Assembly: GCA_905182585.1 (NCBI GenBank)
Contig: CAJJCC010000031.1
Location: 1 to 36,100, forward strand
DNA from: an uncultured Flavobacteriales bacterium
GTDB lineage: Bacteria > Bacteroidota > Bacteroidia > Flavobacteriales_C > GCA-002722245
Length of the DNA: 36,100 bases
Direction of reading: 5' to 3'
The translations under genes were made by a program, and so were the position numbers. Positions 11,688-20,793 of the stretch are shown in pieces (position 1 is the stretch's first letter; each line of letters starts with the position of its first letter). The notes beneath the pieces are model-generated. The model worked only from the letters and a program-made list of their open reading frames with translations, had not been told where the DNA came from and searched no databases.

Positions 11688-12278
11688 TTATTTTGGATCG
11701 GGTAAAAGCTTGAAGGACATTCTGTGATGTTCGGTTGCTCCATGAATTGCAATTGCTGCACGGTGAGGCTTTGTTGGATAGCCTTTGTTCTGTTGCCAAT
11801 TATAATGAGGATGCTCTATATGAAGTTTTTGCATATATTCATCGCGATAGGTTTTAGCTAAAATAGAAGCGGCCGCAATCGATTTATACTTTCCGTCTCC
11901 TTGAATGATACATTCGTGAGGAATGTCCTCTGTATCTTTGAATTTATTACCGTCCACTAAAATAAATTCTGGACGAACATCCAACCCTAAAACAGCTTTT
12001 TGCATACCAAGAATTGAAGCATTAAGAATATTAATCTCATCAATTTTGCCAGCAGAGATTTGAATTACTTTAAAAGCGATGGCTTTAGTTTCGATAAACT
12101 TCCTTAATTCGTTTCTTTTTTTTTCGGATAATTTTTTGGAATCGTCTAAATCTGGAGCTTTTATGTTTTTGGGTAATATAACAGCGGCTGCAAAAACAGG
12201 TCCTGCTAAACAACCTCTTCCAGCTTCATCACAACCAGCTTCGATTAGGTCTTTGTTTTTGTAATTTTTTAAACTCAT
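11688..12278 (-). CDS. rnhB: Ribonuclease HII
   Basis: A 196-residue RNase HII that cuts RNA in RNA-DNA hybrids and removes misincorporated ribonucleotides. It shows the family motif C-DEAGRG (D17, E18), then ILVDGNK with the third acidic residue, and [13 protein letters not shown] with the fourth. It ends with [21 protein letters not shown], a typical RNase HII C-terminus. A longer open frame reaches 12308, but I prefer ATG 12278: it overlaps the upstream glycosyltransferase stop as ATGA, and the extra ten residues would be out of keeping with the family. It is therefore translationally coupled behind the glycosyltransferase and shares its promoter. It ends before the two-way terminator shared with icd. 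The pairing with a glycosyltransferase looks positional rather than functional. Confidence 0.95.
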   Translation of the reverse strand: MSLKNYKNKDLIEAGCDEAGRGCLAGPVFAAAVILPKNIKAPDLDDSKKLSEKKRNELRKFIETKAIAFKVIQISAGKIDEINILNASILGMQKAVLGLDVRPEFILVDGNKFKDTEDIPHECIIQGDGKYKSIAAASILAKTYRDEYMQKLHIEHPHYNWQQNKGYPTKPHRAAIAIHGATEHHRMSFKLLPDPK

Positions 12279-13408
12279 GATGCTAAAACCTTTTGAATAC
12301 TTTCCCATAAAAGATTGGCTGATTTATCCCAGCTAAATTCTTTTAATTGTTGCTGCCCTTTTTTAATCAGCTCATTTTGATAATCTGGAGATTCTGATAC
12401 TTTACGCATTCCCTCAGCAATTTCTGTAATTGAGTCAGGAGATACAAAATGAGCTGCATTTCCCGCTATTTCAGGAAGAGAGGTGACATTACTTGTAATT
12501 ACCGGAGTATTACAACTCATGGCCTCTAAAACTGGAATTCCAAAACCTTCAAAATAGGGAATATAAGTAAGTGCTGTAGCTCCTGATAACCATTTGTTTA
12601 AATCGTCATCAGAAAGACGGCCTGTAAGAATTATATCTTTTTTGAATTTTAAAGTAGCTAAAGCTTCTTGGATCTCAGGACTTTTAAACAAGAAGTCTCC
12701 ACCAATCACTAATTTGGTATTCTTTGCATCTTTTACTTTAAAGTCATCAAAACCTTTTAAAAGGTTCAATATGTTTTTTCGTGGATGCAATGATCCGATA
12801 TAAAAAAAGTAAGGATTACCCTGTGTTTTTTTGTCGGTTAATTCTTTTGTTTTAACCGAATCAAGTGGTTTGAAATTACTTTTCACACCATTATATACAA
12901 CGTCAATCTTTTCTTCTGGAATACTGTAAGAATTAATCAAATCTTGTTTTGAATATTGAGAAACAGTTGCAATACGTTCAGATTTTTCAGCGAACTTAGG
13001 ACTATATTTATTGTAGAATTTTCGCCAAGATTTTGGTAAATCATTTGGGCGGTGAACAAACCCTAAATCGTGAATAACTGTAATTGTCTTTACATCTGTA
13101 GTTAGAGATGTAATTGCATCAGGACTAATAAAAACATCTGGCTTGATTTGTTTTAGCTTCCTTTTTAAACTGAAATCATACCATATTTTAACTAAAATAG
13201 GATGTCGAGCAGGCGGTTGAATTATGTGAGGAATAACATTGTCTCCAAAAATAAACGCTTCATCATATGGATAATTAAAAATGAAATGAAATTCATAGTC
13301 GGGATTCCATTCAACAAGCCTTTTGAAGATTTCAGCGGTGAAGTTCCCGATACCTTCCAATTTATTTGAAACTAATATTCGGGTATTAACAGCGATTACT
13401 TTCTTCAT
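12275..13408 (-). CDS. Glycosyltransferase family 4 (GT-B fold)
   Basis: A 377-residue group 1/GT4 glycosyltransferase, retaining, cytoplasmic or membrane-peripheral. The N-terminal acceptor half contains the glycine-rich EGIGNF loop (about 19-23), VIHDLG with H113, and VSQYSK (about 149-154). The C-terminal donor half begins with [12 protein letters not shown] (about 201-212) and has the E-x7-E motif E287-GFGIPVL-E295 that contacts the nucleotide sugar, followed by [13 protein letters not shown]. Similar proteins transfer mannose or other hexoses to lipid-linked surface glycans; the sugar cannot be read from sequence. It is transcribed divergently from the flippase-Wzz-Wzz-polymerase operon, with only 52 bases between, so it very likely belongs to the same polysaccharide pathway. 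rnhB overlaps its stop by four bases. Confidence 0.92.
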   Translation of the reverse strand: MKKVIAVNTRILVSNKLEGIGNFTAEIFKRLVEWNPDYEFHFIFNYPYDEAFIFGDNVIPHIIQPPARHPILVKIWYDFSLKRKLKQIKPDVFISPDAITSLTTDVKTITVIHDLGFVHRPNDLPKSWRKFYNKYSPKFAEKSERIATVSQYSKQDLINSYSIPEEKIDVVYNGVKSNFKPLDSVKTKELTDKKTQGNPYFFYIGSLHPRKNILNLLKGFDDFKVKDAKNTKLVIGGDFLFKSPEIQEALATLKFKKDIILTGRLSDDDLNKWLSGATALTYIPYFEGFGIPVLEAMSCNTPVITSNVTSLPEIAGNAAHFVSPDSITEIAEGMRKVSESPDYQNELIKKGQQQLKEFSWDKSANLLWESIQKVLAS

Positions 13409-13460
13409 TTTACTAGTTTTACTTAAAATTAATATTTAACCTTTACCCGAACGAACAAAT

Positions 13461-14957
13461 TTGAAGAAGTCTTTCCTATTTAATTTAATTATACTTTTTT
13501 CGCTTAACATCTTTGTTAAGCCATTTTGGTTGTTCTTGGATATGAAAGTTCAAGGTGAACTAGGAGATGGATATGGGACGTATTTTGCGTTACTTAATTT
13601 GTCAGCGATATTAAATATCGCTTTGGATTTTGGAATTGGGAATTTCAATAACCGAAAAGTAGCCGCAAATCCAGGAAGATATTCTAATTATTTTCAAAGT
13701 ATTTCCATAATTCGTTTGTTCTTAGCTGCAGGTTATACCGTCTTATTACAGCTAATTGGATTACTCTTAGGTTACGATAACCAGGAATTGTATTTATTAT
13801 TCATATTGGGAGTTTGTCAAGTTTTCTTGTCCTCTCTTCTTTATGTAAGATCAAATTTCACTGCTTTCGGGAAATTTAAGTTAGACAGTCTTTTCTCTGT
13901 ATTAGATAGAGTTTTAATGATTGGAGGAGTTGCTTACCTGATGTACTATTCGAGTGGAGTAGATGTAAATATTGAGAATTTTATTTTTGTGCAGTTTTAT
14001 GGATATGGAATTAGTTTGGTATTAGGGATTATAGCACTCGTTTTTATCGAAAAAACACCATACCCAAAATTGAATAAAAGATTTGCAAAAGTCTTAATTC
14101 GAAAAAGTGCGCCCTATGCTTTAATCGTAGTTCTAATGGCTGCATATCATTATTCTGATTCAATTATGATTGAGCGAATGTTGGAGGATGGTAAGTATCA
14201 AAACGCTTTGTATGCACAGTCTTTTAGAGTACTTATGGCGCTTAATAACTATGCTTATTTATTTGCTGTATTATTACTTCCAATGTTTTCAAAAATGTTG
14301 AGTAAGAAAGAAAGCATTCAAAGTTTAATAGGCGTTTCCTCTAGCTTATTAATATATGGAGTAAGTGCAATTTCTATTTTGTTGTTCTATTTCGCCAAAG
14401 ACGTGATAACAGCTTGCTATGGCGATTTTGGAGATGCGTCTGTTTTTATCAACGAAAAATTAAACTTAAGTGGTGTACTAAACAATCAGGAGATTGATGA
14501 TTCAGTAGAGATTTTTACAATTTTGATATTAGGGATAATTCCAATGTCCGTCAATTATTGTTTTGGGACTTTAATAACTGCGTCTGGGAATATGAAACTG
14601 TTGAACAAAGTCGCTTTCATTTCTTTGGTTTTAAATGTGATTCTGAATTTTATTCTGATACCGAAATTTGGTGCGTTTGGCGCAGCATTATCTAGCATTA
14701 GTACACAAGGTGTGAGCGGAGTGGTTCAGGTTTTATTCGCTATAAATATGTTTAAGCTGAAAATAAACTACAAGTCGTTAATTCGATTTGTAGTTGGTGT
14801 TTTGGTATTTGTTTTTGGATTACAATTTAATGCGCATTTTGATTTAGTTTTAAGGCTTCTTTATCTGTCGCTACTTGGTGTCTTTTCATTATTTATTTCA
14901 GTTAATTTTGTAGGAATAATTAAGATGGCAAAAGACTTAAAGCAAGGGGTAAGCTAA
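13461..14957 (+). CDS. Polysaccharide flippase (Wzx/MATE-like, MVF superfamily)
   Basis: A 498-residue integral membrane protein with about 12-14 hydrophobic segments spread along the whole length, starting at residues 4-25. The overall pattern and segments such as YALIVVLMAAYHYSDSIMIE and the late GAFGAALSSISTQGVSG match lipid-linked oligosaccharide flippases. The expected role is to move undecaprenyl-linked repeat units across the inner membrane. The start is TTG 13461: an in-frame stop (TAA 13437-13439) lies just upstream, and the next ATG would remove the first membrane segment. It is the first gene of a plus-strand unit with two Wzz-like genes and a polymerase/ligase, and it is divergent from a GT4 gene. 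Family is confident; substrate is unknown. Confidence 0.85.
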   Translation: MKKSFLFNLIILFSLNIFVKPFWLFLDMKVQGELGDGYGTYFALLNLSAILNIALDFGIGNFNNRKVAANPGRYSNYFQSISIIRLFLAAGYTVLLQLIGLLLGYDNQELYLLFILGVCQVFLSSLLYVRSNFTAFGKFKLDSLFSVLDRVLMIGGVAYLMYYSSGVDVNIENFIFVQFYGYGISLVLGIIALVFIEKTPYPKLNKRFAKVLIRKSAPYALIVVLMAAYHYSDSIMIERMLEDGKYQNALYAQSFRVLMALNNYAYLFAVLLLPMFSKMLSKKESIQSLIGVSSSLLIYGVSAISILLFYFAKDVITACYGDFGDASVFINEKLNLSGVLNNQEIDDSVEIFTILILGIIPMSVNYCFGTLITASGNMKLLNKVAFISLVLNVILNFILIPKFGAFGAALSSISTQGVSGVVQVLFAINMFKLKINYKSLIRFVVGVLVFVFGLQFNAHFDLVLRLLYLSLLGVFSLFISVNFVGIIKMAKDLKQGVS

Positions 14958-14998
14958 ATCGGTTTAAATTTACTATTTTTACCACTTAATTTTTTTGA

Positions 14999-16027
14999 AT
15001 GAATAAACATTTAAATACAATGGAAGATAATTACTTTGATTCTTCAAATTTGTATGTTTTTCTTTACAAATATAAACTTCACTTAGGAGTGCTGTTTGTA
15101 CTGAGCGCCTTAGTAAGTTCTTTAGTCTCTTTAAATATTCAAGAAAAATATAAATCTGTAGCTGTTGTATACCCATCTAACACTAGTTCTGTCGCTAAGG
15201 CTTTAATTAGTAGTCGTTTTGGAGGTAAGACTGACATTATGGAGTTTGGTGAAGATGAAAAATCAGAGCAACTATTAGAAGTTTTAAATTCGGATAAAGT
15301 AAGATCAAGACTTGTTGATCAATACGATTTAATGGCCCATTATGATATTAAATTAGATGAAACTTCGACTCCAAATTACGATTTACACGAGATTTTTTCA
15401 GAAAACATTTCTTACAGTCAAAATAAAAACATGGCTGTCGAGATTCAAGTTTTGGATCACAGCCCCGATACTGCAGCCTTGATTGCCCAATCAGTGTTGG
15501 AGATTTTGGATAATGTGATGAATGATATTCAAAAAGAGAGAGCTGTGCAAGGTTTTGCAGTCGTCAAAAAAGCATACAATGATTTAAACTCAGATATTCA
15601 AAAAATGGAAGATTCTCTTGCATTTATAATGAGTAAAGGTGTTCTAAGTATTAAGTCGCAGTCGGAAGTTTACGGAAATGCTTATACAAAGGCTATAGCG
15701 AAAGGTAATATGAAAGCGGCTGAGTTATTACAAAGCAAGTTAGATGTATTAGCAAAATATGGAGCTAAGTATATAAGCTTAAAAGAAACTCTTGAGAATG
15801 AAAGGTTAAGACTTTCGGAGCTTAGAGGGAAGTATGATGAAGCTAAAGTAGATGCTGAAGCAAGAATTCAGAATTATTTTGTGGTAACAAATCCATACGC
15901 TGCAGAAAAAAAGAGTTACCCAATTAGATGGTTAATTGTATTATTGAGTGTTGTAGGAACATTATTAAGTGGAATCTTGGCTATTTTCTTTTATGAGCAA
16001 GCTCAAAAGATAAAAGTACAATTATAA
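14999..16027 (+). CDS. Wzz/chain-length-determinant-like protein (first of a pair)
   Basis: A 342-residue membrane protein with Wzz (polysaccharide co-polymerase) topology: a short cytoplasmic N-terminus, a membrane helix at about 30-50, a long periplasmic region with coiled-coil helices at about 175-290, and a second helix at about 307-330. Just before the second helix is NPYAAEKKSYPIRWL, equivalent to the proline-rich segment of Wzz proteins. There is no C-terminal tyrosine-kinase (BY-kinase) domain and no Walker motif. It should set polymer length together with the polymerase encoded downstream. ATG 14999 is used here; ATG 15020 is also possible and leaves the membrane helix intact. The next gene encodes a paralogue with the same layout, 10 bases away. 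Confidence 0.85.
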   Translation: MNKHLNTMEDNYFDSSNLYVFLYKYKLHLGVLFVLSALVSSLVSLNIQEKYKSVAVVYPSNTSSVAKALISSRFGGKTDIMEFGEDEKSEQLLEVLNSDKVRSRLVDQYDLMAHYDIKLDETSTPNYDLHEIFSENISYSQNKNMAVEIQVLDHSPDTAALIAQSVLEILDNVMNDIQKERAVQGFAVVKKAYNDLNSDIQKMEDSLAFIMSKGVLSIKSQSEVYGNAYTKAIAKGNMKAAELLQSKLDVLAKYGAKYISLKETLENERLRLSELRGKYDEAKVDAEARIQNYFVVTNPYAAEKKSYPIRWLIVLLSVVGTLLSGILAIFFYEQAQKIKVQL

Positions 16028-16037
16028 TTTTTTTGAT

Positions 16038-16997
16038 ATGAAAGAATATTTTGAAAGCGATGATATTTTAGGACTTCTTTGGAAGTGGAAAAAACCTTTA
16101 ATAATTGTTGTACTTGTAGCTACTGTTGGATCAGCTGTGTTTTCATCACCGTTGTTTATTAAACCAAGGTTTAAGTCGTTTGCAAAAGTTTACCCAACAA
16201 ACTTAAAAAAATACTCAGATGAATCTCCTACTGATCAAATGATTCAAATGTTGGAATCGGATGCTATTAGAGAAAGTCTAGTTACGCTTTATGAATTAGA
16301 TACGCTTTATGATATTGAGAAAGACGAACCTCATTATAAAAACTTATTATATAAGGAGTATGCTGACAATGTTCAATTTAAGAAAACAAAATATGAATCT
16401 GTTGAAATTTCAGTTTTAAGTACCAATCCTGAAGTAGCTTATAAAATGGTTAATTCCATTGTTGATCTGTATAATTTTGAGGTAAAGAGATTACAAGATG
16501 AGAAATTAGTTGAAGCTGTTAATACAGTTAAATTAATGATGGAAAGAGCGAAAAAGGAGAGAGACGAATTAGAAGAAAAGGTAAACGCGATTAGACGTGA
16601 TTATGGGATACTGGATTACGGAAGTCAAGTTAAAAACTTATCCAAGGAATACTATAGATTATTAGCGAGAAGTAGTGTCGATCCAAATAAAATTACAAAA
16701 GTAAAAGAGGAACTTGATAATTTGAAGGAAAAGGGTGCTGAATATGAACACTTAACCAATAGACTATGGAGTGTTCGTGGGTCTTTTAATGGTTTTAAGC
16801 TTCAATACGAAGAACATTTAAAAGAATTAAGTCGTAAAAAAGAATATACAGTAAGTATTGTTAATCCCTATATGGCGGATAAAAAAACCTATCCTGTTAG
16901 GTGGCTTATTGTTGCTGTTTCAGCTGTTGTAGCGTTTTTTACTGCACTGGGTGTTATTTCTTTTATAGAAAGAGTTGAAAAGAGAAAGACTGCCTAA
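16038..16997 (+). CDS. Wzz/chain-length-determinant-like protein (second of a pair)
   Basis: A 319-residue protein with the same architecture as its upstream neighbour: membrane helix at about 18-38, periplasmic coiled coil at about 150-260, conserved NPYMADKKTYPVRWL, and a second helix at about 288-311, then a short basic tail. No kinase domain. The shared N-P-Y-x-A-x-K-K-x-Y-P-x-R-W-L signature shows that the two are paralogues, although the periplasmic parts have diverged strongly, with the first protein carrying an extra insertion near its N-terminal half. A heteromeric co-polymerase, or two length classes of polymer, would both fit. Its TAA abuts the TTG start of the polymerase gene, so the two are translationally linked. 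Confidence 0.84.
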   Translation: MKEYFESDDILGLLWKWKKPLIIVVLVATVGSAVFSSPLFIKPRFKSFAKVYPTNLKKYSDESPTDQMIQMLESDAIRESLVTLYELDTLYDIEKDEPHYKNLLYKEYADNVQFKKTKYESVEISVLSTNPEVAYKMVNSIVDLYNFEVKRLQDEKLVEAVNTVKLMMERAKKERDELEEKVNAIRRDYGILDYGSQVKNLSKEYYRLLARSSVDPNKITKVKEELDNLKEKGAEYEHLTNRLWSVRGSFNGFKLQYEEHLKELSRKKEYTVSIVNPYMADKKTYPVRWLIVAVSAVVAFFTALGVISFIERVEKRKTA

Positions 16998-18458
16998 TTG
17001 TTAGAATCTTCGAAAAAAATATGGTTTTATGTAATTAGCTTGTTTTTTGTACTTGCTAATGCTGTTTTGCTTTACAATGAGCGTTTTGAACTACTAGGGT
17101 TTCCTGTTCTTATCTTATTAGCATATTTAGCACTGTTTAAGCTAGACGTACTTTATTACATTGTTATCTTCTTAGTACCTCTGTCTATTAACCTTGATGA
17201 TATGGGTGTTGATTTAGGTGTTGGCATTGCCTTGCCTACAGAGCCGTTGATTGTTGGGATGATGCTTATTTTTATACTCAAACTCTTCTACGATGGTAAG
17301 TTTGATCGAAAGGTATTAAGCCATCCAATTTCAGTTTTATTGTTATTGCAACTGGCTTGGATTGTTATGACTACGATAGCAAGTTCAAACCCACTTATTT
17401 CTGTTAAGTTTTTGTTAAGCAGACTTTGGTTCGTGAGTGTTTTCTACTTTTTAGCATCTCAATTTTTAAAAACGGAAAAAAATCAACGTCAAATGTTTTG
17501 GCTTTATGTTTTAGGGTTTGTTCCTGTATTACTTTATACTTTTGTAGAACATTCAATGCGTGGATTTAGCCAATCGAGTGCGAACTGGGTTATGAATCCA
17601 TTTTTTAATGATCATACTTCTTACGGTGCTTGTTTAGCAATGGTTTTCCCTTTCTTATTATGGCAATCATTTAGTCCGAAAATTACAGGTGCAAAGAGAA
17701 TAATCGTAATTTCATTAATGCTACTTTTTGTTCTATCAATTACATTGTCTTACACAAGAGCTGCCTGGGTTAGTTTAATAGGTGCTTTAGGTGTTTTTGT
17801 TGTGTTGAAATTCAAAATCAAGTCTTGGGTTATTTGGGCTGGGGTAATTTTGATTGGTGGTTTTCTGACGCTGAAAATGGACGATATTTTAGAAGACTTA
17901 TCTCGAAATAAACAAGATTCTTCTTCAAACCTTTCTGAACATATTGAATCAATATCTAACGTAAGTTCTGACGCTTCAAATCTTGAGCGATTAAACCGTT
18001 GGAAATCTGCTTGGGGAATGTTTAGCGATCGTCCTGTTTTTGGTTACGGACCGGGAACTTATGCTTTCGAATATGCGCCTTATCAGCGAAGTAAGGATAA
18101 AACAATTATTAGTACAAATGCTGGTGATGGAGGTAATGCACACAGTGAATACTTAGGTCCGCTTTCTGAGCAAGGTGCTTTAGGAACGGTGTTTATGCTT
18201 GGGTTTATCTTTGTTGTGTGTAGAACTGCTGTAAGAGTGTATAAAAGTAATTTAGCTAAAGAGTCGAGAATGATTGGTTTAACGGCTTTTATGGGGCTTA
18301 TAACGTATTACCTTCATGGTATTCTAAATAACTTTCTTGATACAGATAAGGCATCTGCTTTGTTTTGGGGTTTTTCAGTTATTATTCTTATTCTTGATAA
18401 TAAGGCTAAGGATTTAGATGACAAAAAATTACTGCTTAAATCGAATCCTAATAATTAG
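16998..18458 (+). CDS. O-antigen polymerase/ligase family protein (Wzy_C domain)
   Basis: A 486-residue polytopic inner-membrane protein with at least ten hydrophobic segments and one large periplasmic loop. The loop has the Wzy_C/WaaL hallmarks: YTRAAW before it, then R-x-x-RWKSAW, FSDRPVFGYGPGTY and AHSEYLGPLSEQGALG, where the histidine is the conserved residue of the ligase/polymerase superfamily. It either polymerises repeat units or transfers the finished polymer to an acceptor; these two roles cannot be separated by sequence alone. The start is TTG 16998, directly after the TAA of the second Wzz gene; no ATG occurs before several membrane segments. It is the last gene of the flippase-Wzz-Wzz unit. 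No clear hairpin terminator follows. Confidence 0.87.
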   Translation: MLESSKKIWFYVISLFFVLANAVLLYNERFELLGFPVLILLAYLALFKLDVLYYIVIFLVPLSINLDDMGVDLGVGIALPTEPLIVGMMLIFILKLFYDGKFDRKVLSHPISVLLLLQLAWIVMTTIASSNPLISVKFLLSRLWFVSVFYFLASQFLKTEKNQRQMFWLYVLGFVPVLLYTFVEHSMRGFSQSSANWVMNPFFNDHTSYGACLAMVFPFLLWQSFSPKITGAKRIIVISLMLLFVLSITLSYTRAAWVSLIGALGVFVVLKFKIKSWVIWAGVILIGGFLTLKMDDILEDLSRNKQDSSSNLSEHIESISNVSSDASNLERLNRWKSAWGMFSDRPVFGYGPGTYAFEYAPYQRSKDKTIISTNAGDGGNAHSEYLGPLSEQGALGTVFMLGFIFVVCRTAVRVYKSNLAKESRMIGLTAFMGLITYYLHGILNNFLDTDKASALFWGFSVIILILDNKAKDLDDKKLLLKSNPNN

Positions 18459-18781
18459 TCCAATTTTTTGACTCTGATAAGTTGGTGTCCAAATCCTCTC
18501 TTTTTTGTAAATAAACGGAAGCCTTAGCCTTATTCGTTATTTTCTAAAGCTTCTTGGCTTAATACTCGATTTATATTTATTCAATAAGTGTTATTGGTTT
18601 TTAGGAATACCCTTAAAGTTCGTGGGTACATTTAGTATTTTAGTTTGAATAGCATTGCTTATCCAATGAATTGATCTAATGAGTGGATAGTAGGAAAGTT
18701 AACTTGAGAAGGAAGAGTGTATGAATTGTTCCAATTTGCAATACGTCAAACGAATTAGGTTATAATTCGGATTCGATATTG
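18459..18781. other. 323-base noncoding gap between convergent operons
   Basis: No reading frame with protein-like composition is seen on either strand. The only symmetry I find is a 7-bp inverted repeat, CGAATTA-GGTTA-TAATTCG (18751-18769), a few bases beyond the stop of the TonB-like gene; it could be a weak minus-strand terminator. No strong terminator for the polysaccharide operon is visible. Confidence 0.5.
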
Positions 18782-19603
18782 TTATTTTAATCCGTAATCC
18801 ATTACGATTTTTCCTTCGTTGTAAGGTTCTGTAGAGTTGGAAGGGGCATATTTTATACTTTTAGCTTGGCTAATTGCTAAATTGACTAGGCACTCATTTT
18901 GGGTAGTTCCTCCAACGTCCGAAGCTGATACAACTTTTCCAGAACGGTTGATTTTCACTAAAACAATAATCTTACCTGATACTCCACATGAGTTAGTATG
19001 CGTTCCAATGTAAACAGGAGACCTTCCTTCAACACTCCACTTTCCATCACCTTTATTACCTGTTCCCTTTAAGTCTTTCCCTCCACCATTTGGGTCTCCC
19101 TCAATACCTTTTTCTTCACCTTCTCCTTTTCCTCCGTCAGATTTAGGGCCTTTTTTCATTCCACCAAGTGCTGCTAATACTGCTGGATCTACGGTCGGGG
19201 TTGTTTCTTTAGGCGAGTCGGTTTTTGAAGGAGAAGTTTTATTATTGACAGTAACATTTTTTGGTTTGCTAATTACTGGAGTTTTTATTGGAGAGCTTTT
19301 AACGGCGATAAGACCTGCATCTTCGGTAATTAATTGCTCTTCTTGAGCAGCCGATGCTTGAGCGGCATCGGTTAGTTTTGCAATATCATTTGTTTGATTA
19401 GGGTTTTCAGAAGTGACTTCTTTATTATTTTCCCCACCAGCATTTTCAACCCCTTCAATTTCCCAGGCAGCTTCAAATCCACTTGGTTTTGGGTCGATAA
19501 CTTCAAACCCAAATAAACAAAAAAGTAAAAGAGCAATTGCATGTACAGAAACTGTAATGATTAATCCTTTCTTTTTACGGTTATTTGATTCCTTATTTCC
19601 CAC
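18782..19603 (-). CDS. TonB-like energy transducer protein
   Basis: A 273-residue TonB-family protein. A basic cytoplasmic start is followed by one membrane helix (about 13-32), then a long low-complexity periplasmic spacer rich in N, T, S, K, P and later in G/K/D (about 140-190). A compact C-terminal domain (about 195-273) contains SGKIIVLVKINRSGKV, a periplasmic TonB/TolA-type beta motif. Two cysteines there (in NSCGVSG and QNECL) could form a disulfide. It should carry the energy of the ExbB-ExbD motor to outer-membrane receptors. The start is GTG 19603, overlapping the exbD stop by one base (TAGTG), which places the membrane helix correctly. It is the last gene of the nhaD-exbB-exbD-tonB-like set. 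A TolA-like role instead of TonB cannot be excluded. Confidence 0.82.
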   Translation of the reverse strand: MGNKESNNRKKKGLIITVSVHAIALLLFCLFGFEVIDPKPSGFEAAWEIEGVENAGGENNKEVTSENPNQTNDIAKLTDAAQASAAQEEQLITEDAGLIAVKSSPIKTPVISKPKNVTVNNKTSPSKTDSPKETTPTVDPAVLAALGGMKKGPKSDGGKGEGEEKGIEGDPNGGGKDLKGTGNKGDGKWSVEGRSPVYIGTHTNSCGVSGKIIVLVKINRSGKVVSASDVGGTTQNECLVNLAISQAKSIKYAPSNSTEPYNEGKIVMDYGLK

Positions 19604-20007
19604 TAATTGTTTTTAGGTTGAGTAGCTATAACCACTTTTTCGTAGCCTAACTTTTTAATGTCGGCAAATAGGGCAATTCCTCTTTCTAAAGGTATATTTC
19701 CATCTGCAGCCAATTTAATGGCAGGTTGTTTCATCGATCCAGCACTAGACTTTAATTGCGCTAACAATCCGTCGTAAGATATTTCTGTACCATTGATAAA
19801 GTATTTATCGTCAATAGTAATGTTTATCGTAATTTTAGGTGAGGTAGGAACTACACCTGCGGCAGCTTTGGGCAAATCAACAGGAACTCCAGGTGGAGAT
19901 ACAAATGTTGATAGCACGATGAAGAATATCAATAGCAAGAACACAATGTCGGTCATACTCGACATGTTAAAGGTTGCGTCTACTTTTTTTCTTGATCTAA
20001 CTTTCAT
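19603..20007 (-). CDS. exbD: ExbD/TolR-family biopolymer transport protein
   Basis: A 134-residue ExbD/TolR protein. It has a short basic cytoplasmic N-terminus and one membrane helix at about 19-40 containing the essential aspartate in MTDIVFLLLIFF. A periplasmic domain follows with LPKA-like LPKAAAGV and the C-terminal DGNIPLERGIALFADIKKLGYEKVVIAT strands. It is the proton- or ion-conducting partner of ExbB. It starts one base after the exbB stop, and its TAG overlaps the GTG of the TonB-like gene. It is named ExbD rather than TolR because of the TonB-like neighbour; no TolB or Pal is present. Confidence 0.92.
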   Translation of the reverse strand: MKVRSRKKVDATFNMSSMTDIVFLLLIFFIVLSTFVSPPGVPVDLPKAAAGVVPTSPKITINITIDDKYFINGTEISYDGLLAQLKSSAGSMKQPAIKLAADGNIPLERGIALFADIKKLGYEKVVIATQPKNN

Positions 20008-20008
20008 C

Positions 20009-20749
20009 TTAAGCTGCAGGTTCGTTTAATAAATCCATAAAGTTTAAAGAAGCATCTTCCATCTTATGAACTACTTTGTCCACTTTTGACACTAAAAGGT
20101 TATATCCTAAATAAGCAATAATCCCAACAACTAATCCTGCTACAGTCGTTGCCATAGCATACATTATTCCTTCAGAAAGATCTCCAATTTGAACGCCAGA
20201 TTCTTCCGATCCTGCTGACATTTTGTGGAACGTATTCATCATTCCTAATACTGTTCCTAGAAAGCCAATCATTGGAGCAGCACCTGAAATTGTTGCTAAA
20301 ATAGAAAGGTTTTTCTCCATGTTGGAGATTTCTAAATTGGATACATTTTCAATGGATGTACTTATATCTCTTAAAGGTCTCCCTAAACGTGAGATTCCTT
20401 TGTGAAGCATTCTTCCAACTGGTGTGTTAGATGCTGCGCACAATTTTTTAGCTTCATCGAGCTTACCTTGAGAAACATTGTTTTTTAAGCTAGCCATGAA
20501 TGATGAATCAATTTTACTTGCTTTTTGAATAGCAGAATAACGTTCAGCCCAGATATAAACAGCAATAATTGAAAGAACGAATAAGGGCAACATTATTGGC
20601 CATGAATCGATTATTAAATCGATTATCAATAAATCACTTGACGCTCCATCGGCTAATTTTTCATCTAGTCCTTCGGTAGAAATAGAATCAGAAGGAAGTG
20701 AAGTACTTTCTCCTTGTATTATTTGTAAGTTGAATAAATTTCCAAACAT
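20009..20749 (-). CDS. exbB: MotA/TolQ/ExbB proton channel family protein
   Basis: A 246-residue ExbB/TolQ-type subunit. An acidic N-terminal stretch of about 45 residues precedes the first membrane helix (about 51-70); a cytoplasmic helical domain follows, then two further helices. The second helix includes ATISGAAPMIGFLGTVLGMMNTF, and the third includes EGIMYAMATTVAGLVVGIIAYLGYN, both family signatures. With ExbD it forms the pentamer-plus-dimer motor powered by an ion gradient. It lies 44 bases downstream of nhaD on the same strand, a gap holding only a weak 5-bp hairpin, so co-transcription is likely. Two bases separate the stop of this gene and the exbD ATG region. Confidence 0.92.
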   Translation of the reverse strand: MFGNLFNLQIIQGESTSLPSDSISTEGLDEKLADGASSDLLIIDLIIDSWPIMLPLFVLSIIAVYIWAERYSAIQKASKIDSSFMASLKNNVSQGKLDEAKKLCAASNTPVGRMLHKGISRLGRPLRDISTSIENVSNLEISNMEKNLSILATISGAAPMIGFLGTVLGMMNTFHKMSAGSEESGVQIGDLSEGIMYAMATTVAGLVVGIIAYLGYNLLVSKVDKVVHKMEDASLNFMDLLNEPAA

Positions 20750-20793
20750 AATTTTTTGTTAGTGTTTAGTTCAACGGTGTGAACCATGAATTA

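Noticed and set aside
12278-12308. Ten-residue longer start for RNase HII
   Set aside because: It would overlap the glycosyltransferase by 34 bases; ATG 12278 gives a normal ATGA overlap and a normal family N-terminus.
20769-20784. GTTCA...TGAAC hairpin between nhaD and exbB as a terminator
   Set aside because: Only a 5-bp stem with no U-run on the minus strand; more likely chance, so nhaD and exbB are kept in one unit.
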